Positions 55,227 through 64,000 of a stretch of DNA of 64,000 nt are shown piece by piece. The notes under the pieces were generated by a model. The model worked only from the letters and a program-made list of their open reading frames with translations, searched no databases and was not told the origin of the DNA. The translations under genes and the position numbers were made by a program. The stretch covers positions 1,054,001 through 1,118,000 of the forward strand of contig CP114124.1 of assembly GCA_029959195.1 (NCBI GenBank), in the 5' to 3' direction. Each line of letters opens with the position of its first letter. The stretch's first letter is position 1. Source of the stretch: Dictyophora rubrovolvata. Taxonomy: Eukaryota > Basidiomycota > Agaricomycetes > Phallales > Phallaceae.

Positions 55227-56760
55227 ATGGGATCATCATCCAAACCAAGAAACAAAATGAAGTCAGTACACCATGTTTCAAAGGCTCTTTCTTCCTTATA
55301 AATACAGCTTTCAGGCGAGAACAGTTTTACGAGGCAATCAGGAAAAAGCGGACACAACAGAAGCTGAAACGGAGGCAAGAGATTTTACAAGAGGAGAAAA
55401 ACGACAAAAAAAAGAAAGAGGTATTTGTGCATTAAGAATAATAAGTAACGAGACCAACTGAAGGAACTGAAAGGAACGCTTGGCCATGAATGTACCGCGC
55501 ACTTTAGACAATACCAGAGAATACGACCCTTCAATGCTCACAGCCAATCTTTCTATTAAGACTCCAAGTACATCTACTGGGGAGACATCTAATTCGGCTG
55601 TACCTTCAACTGTCCCCTTAAGCGCAGAAATCCCGGACCAGGAGGTTATAAATGATATCTCAACAGATCCCTTTGCTTCGTATTTTAATCCGTCGCCCGA
55701 CAGCGATACGCCTATTATTCCCAAAGTGATTATTACGACGTCTCAAAAGGCTACACGTGCCTCGTATGATTTCGGTGAAGAACTTGCTGCCGTGTTTCCA
55801 GGTGCTGAGTTCCGACGGCGACCTAAAGGTCAAGGATTTGAGATAGGCTGTATTGCGAGGTGGGCCACCAAACGGGGGTATGGAAGTTTAATTGTCGTCA
55901 ATGAAGACCGAAAGACACCAAGTATGTGTATTTTTCCCTTCTATATAGCTTAAGCGACGAACTAGCAGTGTTTGTACGTTGTCAGATGCCATAACTGTTA
56001 TCCACCTGCCGTCCGGTCCCTCCGCGTATTTCAAATTAACATCCATCGAACTAACGAAAGACATATTTGTAAGTTTCCTGTTCTCAATTAGCTTTTCTTC
56101 TTCTTTGATCGATTATCACAGGGACACGCTCGTGCCACTTCACATTATCCAGAACTAATACTTAATAATTTTGTAACGCGTCTGGGACACACGGTTGGGC
56201 GTATGTTTCAAACCTTGTTCCCACCGCTTCCAGAGTTTCAAGGAAGGTGTGTGTGTGCATTTTGATTAAGAAAATCTTCTCACGATCTATTCTATTAATT
56301 ATGTGGTTTTTCCCAGGCAAGTTGTAACTTTGCACAATCAGCGAGATTTCTTGTTCTTCAGGCGGCATCGATATGCATTCCGTAGTTCAGAAAAAACTGC
56401 ATTGCAAGAAATTGGACCACGATTTACATTGAAACTGCGATGGCTGAAAAAAGGTTTACCTGGGGTTGGAAGCGCATTCGGGAAAGGAGAACACCCTCCC
56501 GAATTGGAGATTTCAGATGGCGAGGGAGGAGGTGAGGCTGCAGGGAAGGAGGATGATGGAGAAAACGGAGAGGAAAAATCATCAGCCACTAAATCAAGGG
56601 TTGCCACGGGTGGTCTGGACGAATATGAATGGGTCTGGAAGGTAGATCTTCTTTTTGTTAAATGCTACTTTTACGGCAATGAGGATGAGATCGACTCATA
56701 CTTGACATATTTTTTTGACAGCCGGAGCTAGAGACAACAAGAAGAACGTTCTTCTTATGA
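55227..56760 (+). CDS. RPF1: Ribosome production factor 1 (Brix domain)
   Basis: Exon 1 ([12 protein letters not shown]) joins [20 protein letters not shown] and then [20 protein letters not shown], the conserved Rpf1 N-terminus. The Brix domain runs from [20 protein letters not shown] through [20 protein letters not shown] and [20 protein letters not shown] to [11 protein letters not shown]. An acidic linker precedes the C-terminal [15 protein letters not shown]. Rpf1 acts in the nucleolus in 60S assembly, binding 5.8S/25S rRNA regions. About seven exons; every join is supported by frame and motif. Confidence 0.95.
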
Positions 56761-57665
56761 TGGTGGTGATGAAAGACACGCGCTGGTTAATTTCGACTCG
56801 ATCATGGACACACAGTTGCCTTTGATTGGCCGGAGCACAGCAAGGTGGATTCCGAAAGAAGCGTTGATCATGCGATGGCACCTCTTTTATTGATAGAGAC
56901 ATGTTATTCATCCATGTTTTGTGTTCCATTTAGGGTGAACAATAGAACAGAATTTCAATAATATGTAATTTCCTCCGGAGAGCAAAAGTTTCGTCTGTGT
57001 GGTTGCTATGAGCGATGACTTCACATCGTGTCAACCGGGACGCGCATCGCAAAGCTTACGGACCTCAGGGCAAGGGGCCGAGCTAAGCCGAGGTCTAGGC
57101 GTTGCATATGATAATTACGCGGGTCGCGCAAATTGTCGGTGCCATTTCTGTTTCTTTGTCATCTCTCACGCTTTCCTCTTCTTCCTGTCTGTTTTCCTTT
57201 TTTCCTTCGCAAATATAAGAGAACGTATTTTTCTCTCGTGTCATACCACTTTCTGAATTGATTTTCCTTGTTCCCGAAAACTTGCTGGCACGAACGCAGG
57301 GCCGGCAAAGCGTCGCGCTCAGGTAGGAATACACGTGGTGTTCCTCCTTTTTTATTTTATTTTTAGCGCTTTTTGTCGCAGCAGGCACTCTGTGTAATAC
57401 TCCTCTTACTACTAAGAATTGGCGGAACCGCAATTCTGGTGTTGCTCTGTTTACTGACTGGTGAGGCTCGCAGGTCGAGTTCGAGTCTTCAGGCCAAAGG
57501 GGAGCAAGCAGAATTTGCAGCGGGTGAGCACATTGAGTCTGCTTTGTGAAGCATATCATACTTATGGTCGCTGAACAATAATAGCCGCACAAACAAGGGC
57601 AATACTGAACACTGTCGCCGTCTAAATTTCTTGCTTTTTGTTTAAATCCGGAGGGAGCCCTTCAT
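56761..57665. other. Intergenic region upstream of the 932-residue protein gene
   Basis: RPF1 3' UTR and a 0.7 kb candidate promoter/5' UTR with pyrimidine tracts. A minus open frame at 57095-57592 has no motif and no ATG-supported conservation. Confidence 0.5.
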
Positions 57666-60464
57666 ATGGCCTTTTTCAATAATAGTGCTGCGTACGATTC
57701 ATATTTACGTCGGAAACGTTCCAGCTCAACAACAAGAGAAAGACCATCTCGTTCCTCCACTTCAACCTCCTCGGATGGACACATTAAGAAACATTCTCCT
57801 TCTCCCTCCATTTCAATTCCTTCAACTGAGTCCGCTGAATCTATTCCTCCCCTCCCTTCTGGACCACTGTCTTATTCCACATCAATAACAGTGCCCGCTG
57901 CACCCGCATCGTCTGATCCCTTTTCTACGACCCTTCATACCCCAAGAAACTACAAGCGTGAGTCCCCTCCCCCATTTTCCAACTTGATGGTAAATCCGCG
58001 ACGCAACGACTCGCCCATGAATCATACTCCCTCACCCTCGCCTGTCAATGCTTCCTCCCCTATTGTGCCATCTAAAGAATTACCAACCAGATCTTCTAGT
58101 CTCCGCCGAGGTGTCCCACTAGAAATTAAGCCACCGAGATTGCAGGTCTCGCCTACTCAAATTGAACAGTGCCCCATCCCAATTTTGCCTAGCTCAGGAA
58201 AATCCGTTTCGCCTGCAGCTAAAACGTCATCTACTCGCAAATCTCACTCTCACACTGGTTCCCTCAACAATTCTTCTTCGTCTTCATCTCCAGTGACTCC
58301 AATGCTATTCGCTCCTTCCCATCCATCATCCCCTGGCCATTCACCCACGTCCCACTCGTTTAGTTCCGGCCCAAACTCCTCCCACTCTTCTCTTAAGCGA
58401 GCTCTTTTGTCTGCCTATAATTCCGTGGAACATCTCACGTTGCCAGGTTTACCTTCACCTGTATCCCCGCATATGACCGGTAAAACAACACCACTAAGTG
58501 AAACTGCTTCCCCAATCCAGGCCGGTCAGAGCAGTCAAAAACGCCATCGGAACGTCTTGAGGAAACCAAGTGTTCATTCTCATCGCGAGCCTCTCCCTCA
58601 GGAGACGGACAAAGTTGGTATGTCGACCAAGCTTCAGGACCGGAACCATCGCCCGAGAGCGAAAAGCGTTACAATTTCCCCAACGCGTTCAGGAGCTATA
58701 TTTGATATTTCTCAACCTATGCCAACTAAAGCTCTTAATTTGACTCCCGCGGGCGAAGTTCAAGCAGCCTATCGAGAATCCCAACGACGGGTCAGGGATA
58801 TTGATAGCAACTCGGGCAAACTCGTTGCCGTTGGAGTGCCAGACTGTAGTGATATTCTGAGAAAGAAAAGTCCGTCATCGATTCGTGCCACCGACAACTT
58901 CATTCCAGATACACAGCCGAACAAAGGAATTGCTAGTGTAAAGAATGGACTTACGAAGAAGCTTTCTGCCAAGTGGGGCAAAACTACCGATAAGCGGGAG
59001 GAGAGATTTCATGCCACGTCTGCGAGTGTCACTGGACTTCCGGGTGACCTTATTTATGGCTCCTACACTGAGGCACGACCGCGAGGACGCACGTCGAAAC
59101 CAATTGATGCACTCATTAGCCCACGGCAAAGGGAATTGAAGCTTCCTGCAGAGCAGACCAGAAAGAGTCATGAAGAAGGCCGTGTTTGGGAGGACACTGT
59201 TGACGACTGGGTTATAAATCAGCAGCATAGCTTGCCAAAGAGGGATCAGGAGATGGAAAAAAGTAAATCTGTCGACACCGAAGTGTCGAACCCGCGACGA
59301 CTTTGGAAACTTGTTAAACGACTGAGCAGCGGGAATCTTAGAGGGGAAAGGAAACAGTCGCCGATGGACGAACCGCCGCCTGTTCCACCCCTTCCTAAAG
59401 ATCTCATTGCGAGGCCTGCAGATCATCTGGAAGACGTAGATATACTGATGTCCCAAAGCCCCATTTTGGAAACTCCTAAAGGAATTATGCGTTACATCAG
59501 CAGTATACCTTCCTTAACTATACCTCAAGCGCACATTGTGTCCCCGGTGACGAAGTTGTCCTCGCCCCAGGAAGTAGCTCCGGTCAGCTCATCCCCCCGA
59601 AGTCCGACTGGAGCAGGCCCTTCACGACGATTACGCAGCGAGACAACTCGATCATCCTCTCCTTCATCAGGAACAACGGGATTTTTTTCTCGCTCACGAA
59701 GTTCGTCCACGTCCTCTTACGGAGAAACTCTTCCTCCTATGCCCGATATGCCTTTAACGCAAACAATTCTTAAACATGGTTTTCAAGGGGTGATTTCACC
59801 CGCACCCGCACCAGACGTTCCTGAAAGAAACGAACGACGCAATGTGCGGAGTCATAGTAAATCGCCTCCGCCGCCTCATCTTTCCCCTGCTCCCCGTCGA
59901 AGGTCACATGATACGTCGCCGAGTGGTTCAGCAACTATTCCTTGGTTTGATGTTCAAAATCCGATTAATAAGTTTCTCATATCTAAAGGAAAACGAACGC
60001 AGTATCCTCCGTTGGTGGCATTCCAGTCTGCTAAAGCTGATAATCAGGCACAGGCACAGAATGCCCGTCGACCCTCTACCGCGAACGCATCTTCCATTCC
60101 CCCACCAGTTCCTTCTCGCAGTCCTAAGAGACCTGCAACCAGCAGTTCAATGTCAGGCACAGTCAACTCTAGGAAATTTTCCGTGCCAAGTACAATCCAC
60201 TCTCAAGGAGTTTCATCTTCAGAGGACGATCAAAATCAAAGCTCTAAACCCAGGCCACGATCTGTCTCAGACGGAGTAATGGATTCTCCTGCTTCTATGA
60301 CGTTTAGAGAGATGACGAGTGTGAAACAGCCTTTAACTGAGGAGGAAAAGAAAGCGAAGTGGGAAGATTTATTAAATCGAAGTGCTAAGGCCGGAGGAAC
60401 ACTGCACGTCGTATCGCGAACTGATAACTCGAAACTATGGAGTGAGAAGCCAACGGCCGACTAA
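57666..60464 (+). CDS. Large disordered Ser/Pro-rich protein of unknown function
   Basis: A single exon of 932 residues, notable in such an intron-rich region. The start is MAFFNNSAAYDSYLRRKRSS. Most of the chain is Ser/Pro/Arg-rich with many SP and RxxS sites suitable for kinases, and poly-Pro runs such as PPPVPPLPK that could bind SH3 domains. Only the ends look ordered: the N-terminal AYDSYLRRKR and a C-terminal QPLTEEEKKAKWEDLLNRSA followed by GGTLHV. The C-terminal block may be a short conserved docking motif. I do not recognise the family. Coding use is continuous with no interruptions. Confidence 0.82.
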   Translation: MAFFNNSAAYDSYLRRKRSSSTTRERPSRSSTSTSSDGHIKKHSPSPSISIPSTESAESIPPLPSGPLSYSTSITVPAAPASSDPFSTTLHTPRNYKRESPPPFSNLMVNPRRNDSPMNHTPSPSPVNASSPIVPSKELPTRSSSLRRGVPLEIKPPRLQVSPTQIEQCPIPILPSSGKSVSPAAKTSSTRKSHSHTGSLNNSSSSSSPVTPMLFAPSHPSSPGHSPTSHSFSSGPNSSHSSLKRALLSAYNSVEHLTLPGLPSPVSPHMTGKTTPLSETASPIQAGQSSQKRHRNVLRKPSVHSHREPLPQETDKVGMSTKLQDRNHRPRAKSVTISPTRSGAIFDISQPMPTKALNLTPAGEVQAAYRESQRRVRDIDSNSGKLVAVGVPDCSDILRKKSPSSIRATDNFIPDTQPNKGIASVKNGLTKKLSAKWGKTTDKREERFHATSASVTGLPGDLIYGSYTEARPRGRTSKPIDALISPRQRELKLPAEQTRKSHEEGRVWEDTVDDWVINQQHSLPKRDQEMEKSKSVDTEVSNPRRLWKLVKRLSSGNLRGERKQSPMDEPPPVPPLPKDLIARPADHLEDVDILMSQSPILETPKGIMRYISSIPSLTIPQAHIVSPVTKLSSPQEVAPVSSSPRSPTGAGPSRRLRSETTRSSSPSSGTTGFFSRSRSSSTSSYGETLPPMPDMPLTQTILKHGFQGVISPAPAPDVPERNERRNVRSHSKSPPPPHLSPAPRRRSHDTSPSGSATIPWFDVQNPINKFLISKGKRTQYPPLVAFQSAKADNQAQAQNARRPSTANASSIPPPVPSRSPKRPATSSSMSGTVNSRKFSVPSTIHSQGVSSSEDDQNQSSKPRPRSVSDGVMDSPASMTFREMTSVKQPLTEEEKKAKWEDLLNRSAKAGGTLHVVSRTDNSKLWSEKPTAD

Positions 60465-60947
60465 ACTTATCGAATATTCCTTCTCTTTCCCCCCTTTGAC
60501 GAATGATCTTACGCTCACCCTCGTTTTTTTTTTCGTTTCATCGATTTCAACCCAGACTTCTTTTTTCCCCCTCAAATCTATTTCAATTCACCTCTCTCAC
60601 TTTTTTTTTCATGGCGTCGTCGCTCATTTCACTGCTTTTTTTTTCTTTGAAGAAAAAAATGACGCTCTTTCGCTTTTCTTTCGCTTTTCTTTCAAACACG
60701 CTTTCGACACAAAGAAATCTTACAAGTCTTCGTCATACTCGGATACCCCTGTAATAACTATCTAATCTTATGTTTGTAAGTAATCATTAATAATTAATCT
60801 TGTCGCGGTGTGGATCCGCCTTTTATGTTTTGGGAAGACTGAGGTATGAAGATCTGAAACAAAAAATAGCCTGGTAGTATGGGGCGGTAGCAACGGCCCA
60901 GGGCGAATCAATCACTTGCAGTGACACTGGCAATCTTATCTCCCTGC
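60465..60947. other. Intergenic gap with pyrimidine-rich 3' UTR
   Basis: A long T/C-rich tract (60490-60720) follows the stop codon, then the short promoter of the dTMP kinase gene. No gene supported. Confidence 0.6.
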
Positions 60948-61793
60948 ATGTCACAACGCCGCGGTGCCTTCATCGTTATCGAGGGTCTCGATAGATCAGG
61001 AAAAACAACGCAAACCAATCTATTATGCGAACGTCTCTCAGGAACCACTAATAGACCAATCAAGCTGATAAAATTCCCAGGTAAGACATTCAGCTCAAAA
61101 GCGTGTACAAATTCTTGACTTTCAAACTCTGAGTTTAGACAGAACCACACCGATAGGTCAAATAATAGACAACTATTTACGATCTAAATCTGAACTGGAC
61201 GATCACGCTATTCATCTCTTGTTCTCTGCGAATCGTTGGGAGCTGAGGTATAATATTTATGCCACTTGATTCAAAGAAGAATAAAAAAACAAGGCTAATG
61301 CTCGAGGGGTTTTTGAACTTTTGCGCGTGTTAGATCTTCACTTTTACAACTCCTGAATGATGGGGTTACTGTAATTTGCGATCGCTACGCGTTTTCTGGA
61401 ATCGCATTCACGTTTGCAAAGTCATTAGTCGCATCCAGGTCTGGATCTGCATTCGGATGCAGTGCGTCCAAACCATCGGAAAGCCTCACTTACGAGTGGT
61501 GTCGTTCACCTGACACAGGTCTTCCCGCCCCAGATATAACGTTATTTCTTGACATATCTCCAGAATCTGCGAAGCTGAGAGGAGGTTACGGCGATGAACG
61601 ATACGAAAAGGCCGAGTTGCAACAGCGTGTACGCGAGGTTTTCCGAAGAATACAAAATGACGTACAACAAACCTCTAGTGCTCGTTGGATTACAATTGAT
61701 GCGAGCCGCGAAAAGGAAGTAGTGGCAGATGAGCTATGGAGCTACGTAACAGAATTTTCGGATGGGGTAGACGAGCCAGTTAGGAGCCTGTAG
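60948..61793 (+). CDS. CDC8: Thymidylate kinase (dTMP kinase)
   Basis: Phosphorylates dTMP to dTDP with ATP. Exon 1 holds [20 protein letters not shown] (P-loop). Exon 2 is [20 protein letters not shown] and [11 protein letters not shown]. Exon 3 is [20 protein letters not shown], the DRY motif that binds dTMP, then [14 protein letters not shown] and [20 protein letters not shown] (lid region). The C-terminus ends VDEPVRSL. About 220 residues, normal for eukaryotic enzymes. Introns at 61081-61138 and after WELR. The ATG at 60948 is the first in frame. Confidence 0.96.
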
Positions 61794-62164
61794 TTATCCT
61801 CGTCCGAGAAAGTATAAATAATCATGACTATATATTTTGTAAACAATAACCAGTAGCGATGGATATTAGAAACACATGTTATATGACAACAATCACTGCC
61901 TGAGTGTTGATCAGTAGACAGGGACAGGATGGGTGGACGAAAGGAGAGGTGATATATGGGATATGATTTAAAGAGCGTAGGATGGAGAAACAAAGGTGGG
62001 ATGGGAGTAGAAAAAAAGAACGGATTGGATGATGTTGAAACCCGTTTCGAAACAAGAAAAACCTATTCGAGTAAAGACCAGAAGCAAAAAATCACCAATT
62101 ACAGCTATATTCCATAATAAAAACCTACAAACAAACACTCCGCCCTGCAAAAGATAAAGGGTCC
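61794..62164. other. Convergent 3' region between dTMP kinase and UBC6
   Basis: 3' UTRs of two convergent genes. AT-rich, no further feature. Confidence 0.55.
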
Positions 62165-63366
62165 TTAGCTACTCGATAATCGAGAAACGAGGACGGCAAT
62201 AGCGATGACAGCGCCCCACCGCCATTTCTCCCATATCAAATTTCGCCACCCCAACGCGAATGTCCCAAAAGTTCCACCAGCACGGGCATTTGGTGGATTT
62301 CTAGCTATCTGTTTATCGGGACCATTGGGTGTATCTTTTACGGCAGGGGCTGGTGTTTCTTGGTTTGCAGGACTGACAAGAACCGAGCTGGAAGGGGTCG
62401 CACTAGCTCCCGACGCCGTTCGTTGCTTTTCATCGGGAATTCCACGTTCTTTTTCTCCCATATTAGGAAGATCCCTCGCTGAAGGTGTACAATACTATAA
62501 AATGTCAGCGCGAGTGACTTAAAAGCTATTCAAATGGAATTTTCCATACGTCAGGAAAGGCATCTCTAAATCGCTTCTGTGTTAAATTCCACGCATGACT
62601 CCTGCTCGCTAGAGCCCGCTTATCTTGAGTGCCACTCGAGAGTCCTCCAGTTGTCATCTCATCCGATAACATGAACGATAGTAACCCTGTGAGACTATTG
62701 AAAAGAAAAAGACAATCAGTCCGTCGAAACACGTGATCCTGGATTTATGTCTCGTACATAGTAGCGACGCTCCACGCGGGATTCCACTACAGTAAGGAGA
62801 GTGTGTGTTAATAACGTACAGAGATATAGGCCAGGCGATCTACGTACAGTCCCCGGGTGAAAATCCGACATCGAGAAGCAAATTCTCTTATCTGGTTGGA
62901 AGCGGCCAGAAGGAGTTAACATCTATAGAGCGTAAAGTTAATCAATGACAAAAAGTTTTGATCTAACCGTAGCTTCACATACCTTGATCCCTGGGGGTTT
63001 AAACGGGTATTCGGGTGGAAACAATAAGACGCCATGATATTCACCATCAGCATATGGTGAATCGGGCGGACCACGCTACAGGAAGCATCAGATTCCGAGT
63101 GATTTTGAAGATTAGACACGCCGTACAATTATATAATTCCCTTTGAAAGTGTCTCATTCGATAACATGTACTCTGAAATAGATCACAACACTTACATGTT
63201 AGGACGTTCTTCTCATCCGGTGTCGCCCAAACGAATGGAGGCGGTTCCTTCTGCATTGTGGCGTATTCTTTGCTTAACTATAAGACGGGATCAGTACTAC
63301 GCTAAGCATGTCGACATACCCCGACAACTCTACACGTACTCGTTTCGTAGCTGCCTTGGTGGCCAT
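62165..63366 (-). CDS. UBC6: Tail-anchored ubiquitin-conjugating enzyme E2 (Ubc6/UBE2J2)
   Basis: The start at 63366 gives MATKAATKR, spliced to LSKEYATMQKEPPPFVWATP. The E2 fold follows: SPYADGEYHGVLLFPPEYPF, then the catalytic Cys in RICFSMSDFHPGT, WNPAWSVATILTGLLSFMLS and a Ser/Pro-rich linker. The C-terminus is a single hydrophobic tail WRWGAVIAIAVLVSRLSSS, which anchors it to the ER. Ubc6 builds ubiquitin chains in ER-associated degradation. Six or so exons with short introns; all joins fit. The tail is the last 20 residues, as usual. Confidence 0.96.
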
Positions 63367-63531
63367 GATTTAGTAGTAGTGGAGATGAAGGAAATGTTAT
63401 GACAAGTTGCGGCTTAGGTAATCTAATTATTAGTTAAGGCTGTTCCGTCCGGAGACGCAAAGTGTCCGTGCACTGGGAAAATACAATTACAAAGTAAATT
63501 CGATAATGTACATTTTTTCGTTTCTGTCCAA

Positions 63532-64000
63532 CTATCTATGTCTGTGGCCGTGTCCAGGTCGGTGTTTTCTCTGATTTCTCCGGCGTTCAGCTTCTTCCTC
63601 TTTAGCACGAGCACTGCGATTTCGCGGATCAATAACTTCATAATCTCTTTGAGCTCGTTCAACTTCGGCTGTGTTATCTTTCGGAAAATGAAGCCGATGA
63701 GAAATCCAAGTTTTATCATTATCGACTTCTATGCCTTCTTCCTCTCCATCTGCCATACCTTTCGCCATGGAGCGTGTTTAGTACCCCTTGTTGTTTGCAT
63801 AAAGTGGCAGTGAAGAGATCTGCTCACCTTCTTCATTACCTGTCTCTTTCATTTCCTCATCCTCATCATCGTATGGTAAATCCTGTAAACTTCCCTTGAA
63901 GCTATTCAATTTGGTAATGAGATCGGTCTCGTCTCTCCGCTTTTTCTTCCCGTCTCGATCTCTTTCTATCGTCCGAGTTTTGTACTTCGCTATCTCGGCC
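63532..64000 (-). CDS. CWC27: CWC27-type cyclophilin, C-terminal part (partial, runs off right edge)
   Basis: Two exons. The 5' visible part is charged (RDGKKKRRDETDLITKLNSF, then DLPYDDEDEEMKETGNEEG). An intron at 63770-63829 precedes MADGEEEGIEVDNDKTWISH, RLHFPKDNTAEVERAQRDYE and VIDPRNRSARAKEEEAERRR. The RDYEVIDPR box and the preceding W..H.L.F motif match the C-terminus of the spliceosomal peptidyl-prolyl isomerase-like protein Cwc27. The cyclophilin domain itself would lie beyond the window, so the name rests on the tail only. Confidence 0.68.

Noticed and set aside
57400-57510. tRNA-like B-box string GTTCGAGTC
   Set aside because: No matching A box, acceptor stem or anticodon arm could be built around it.
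57095-57592. 165-codon minus open frame
   Set aside because: No motif, odd composition and overlap with a promoter region. No sign of splicing partners.

Overview
The window is nuclear DNA from a basidiomycete fungus, most likely an Agaricomycete. The evidence is intron-dense genes with 50-65 nt GT-AG introns, an aryl-alcohol-oxidase-type GMC oxidoreductase, typical single-copy fungal housekeeping genes (ADE1, RSA4, RPF1, UBC6, CDC8, YUH1-type UCH, RNH203, CWC27), LTR-type solo repeats, and a GDSGS-domain gene remnant of a kind I recall from mushroom genomes. The species cannot be named from the sequence.

Layout. 0-1.9 kb: 5' two thirds of a secreted GMC oxidoreductase (minus, cut by the left edge). 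4.3-19.6 kb and 43.4-50.8 kb: two arms of a large inverted segmental duplication carrying an unrecognised family of small intron-containing genes, here called T1 to T5 for bookkeeping. 20.9-23.3 kb: decayed host-gene fragments. 23.6-43.0 kb: a conserved block with ADE1, a Cys-rich protein, an anoctamin/Ist2-like channel or scramblase, tRNA-Ser(UGA), a DUF2015 protein, RSA4/Notchless divergent from a CCDC137-like nucleolar protein, a phenol 2-monooxygenase-like flavoprotein, RNase H2 subunit C, a membrane-anchored coiled-coil protein and a UbiA prenyltransferase. 50.7-64.0 kb: ubiquitin C-terminal hydrolase, an F-box protein, RPF1, a 932-residue disordered protein, dTMP kinase, UBC6 and the 3' part of CWC27.

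The most interesting part is the T1-T4 family. These are proteins of about 165-185 residues with no signal peptide or membrane segment. All share an N-terminal exon of 76-85 nt ending in phase 1 exactly before an Asp/Glu codon, and a related beta-rich C-terminal module of the form (F/L)G...L.G(T/S)V.I......Y..T. T2 and T4 also share a conserved 9-nt micro-exon. Most members have a close TATA box. T5 is linked to them but not visibly related. In the right arm the order is UbiA(-) T2(-) T1(+) T5(-) T4(-) T3(+) UCH(-). In the left arm it is the reverse complement, T3(-) T4(+) T5(+) T1b(-) T2b(+), preceded by an extra pair T1a(-) T2a(+). The right-arm T1-T4 genes look intact. Several left copies are broken: T3-left carries a 1.5 kb TIR transposon and a 0.6 kb solo LTR only about 10 bp apart in one exon, and T4-left has lost a splice donor.

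Between the extra T1a/T2a pair and the left arm lies a mosaic of three gene pieces, ADE1 5' end, UbiA middle and UCH last exon. All three intact parents are in this same window, so the rearrangement can be read directly from the sequence.
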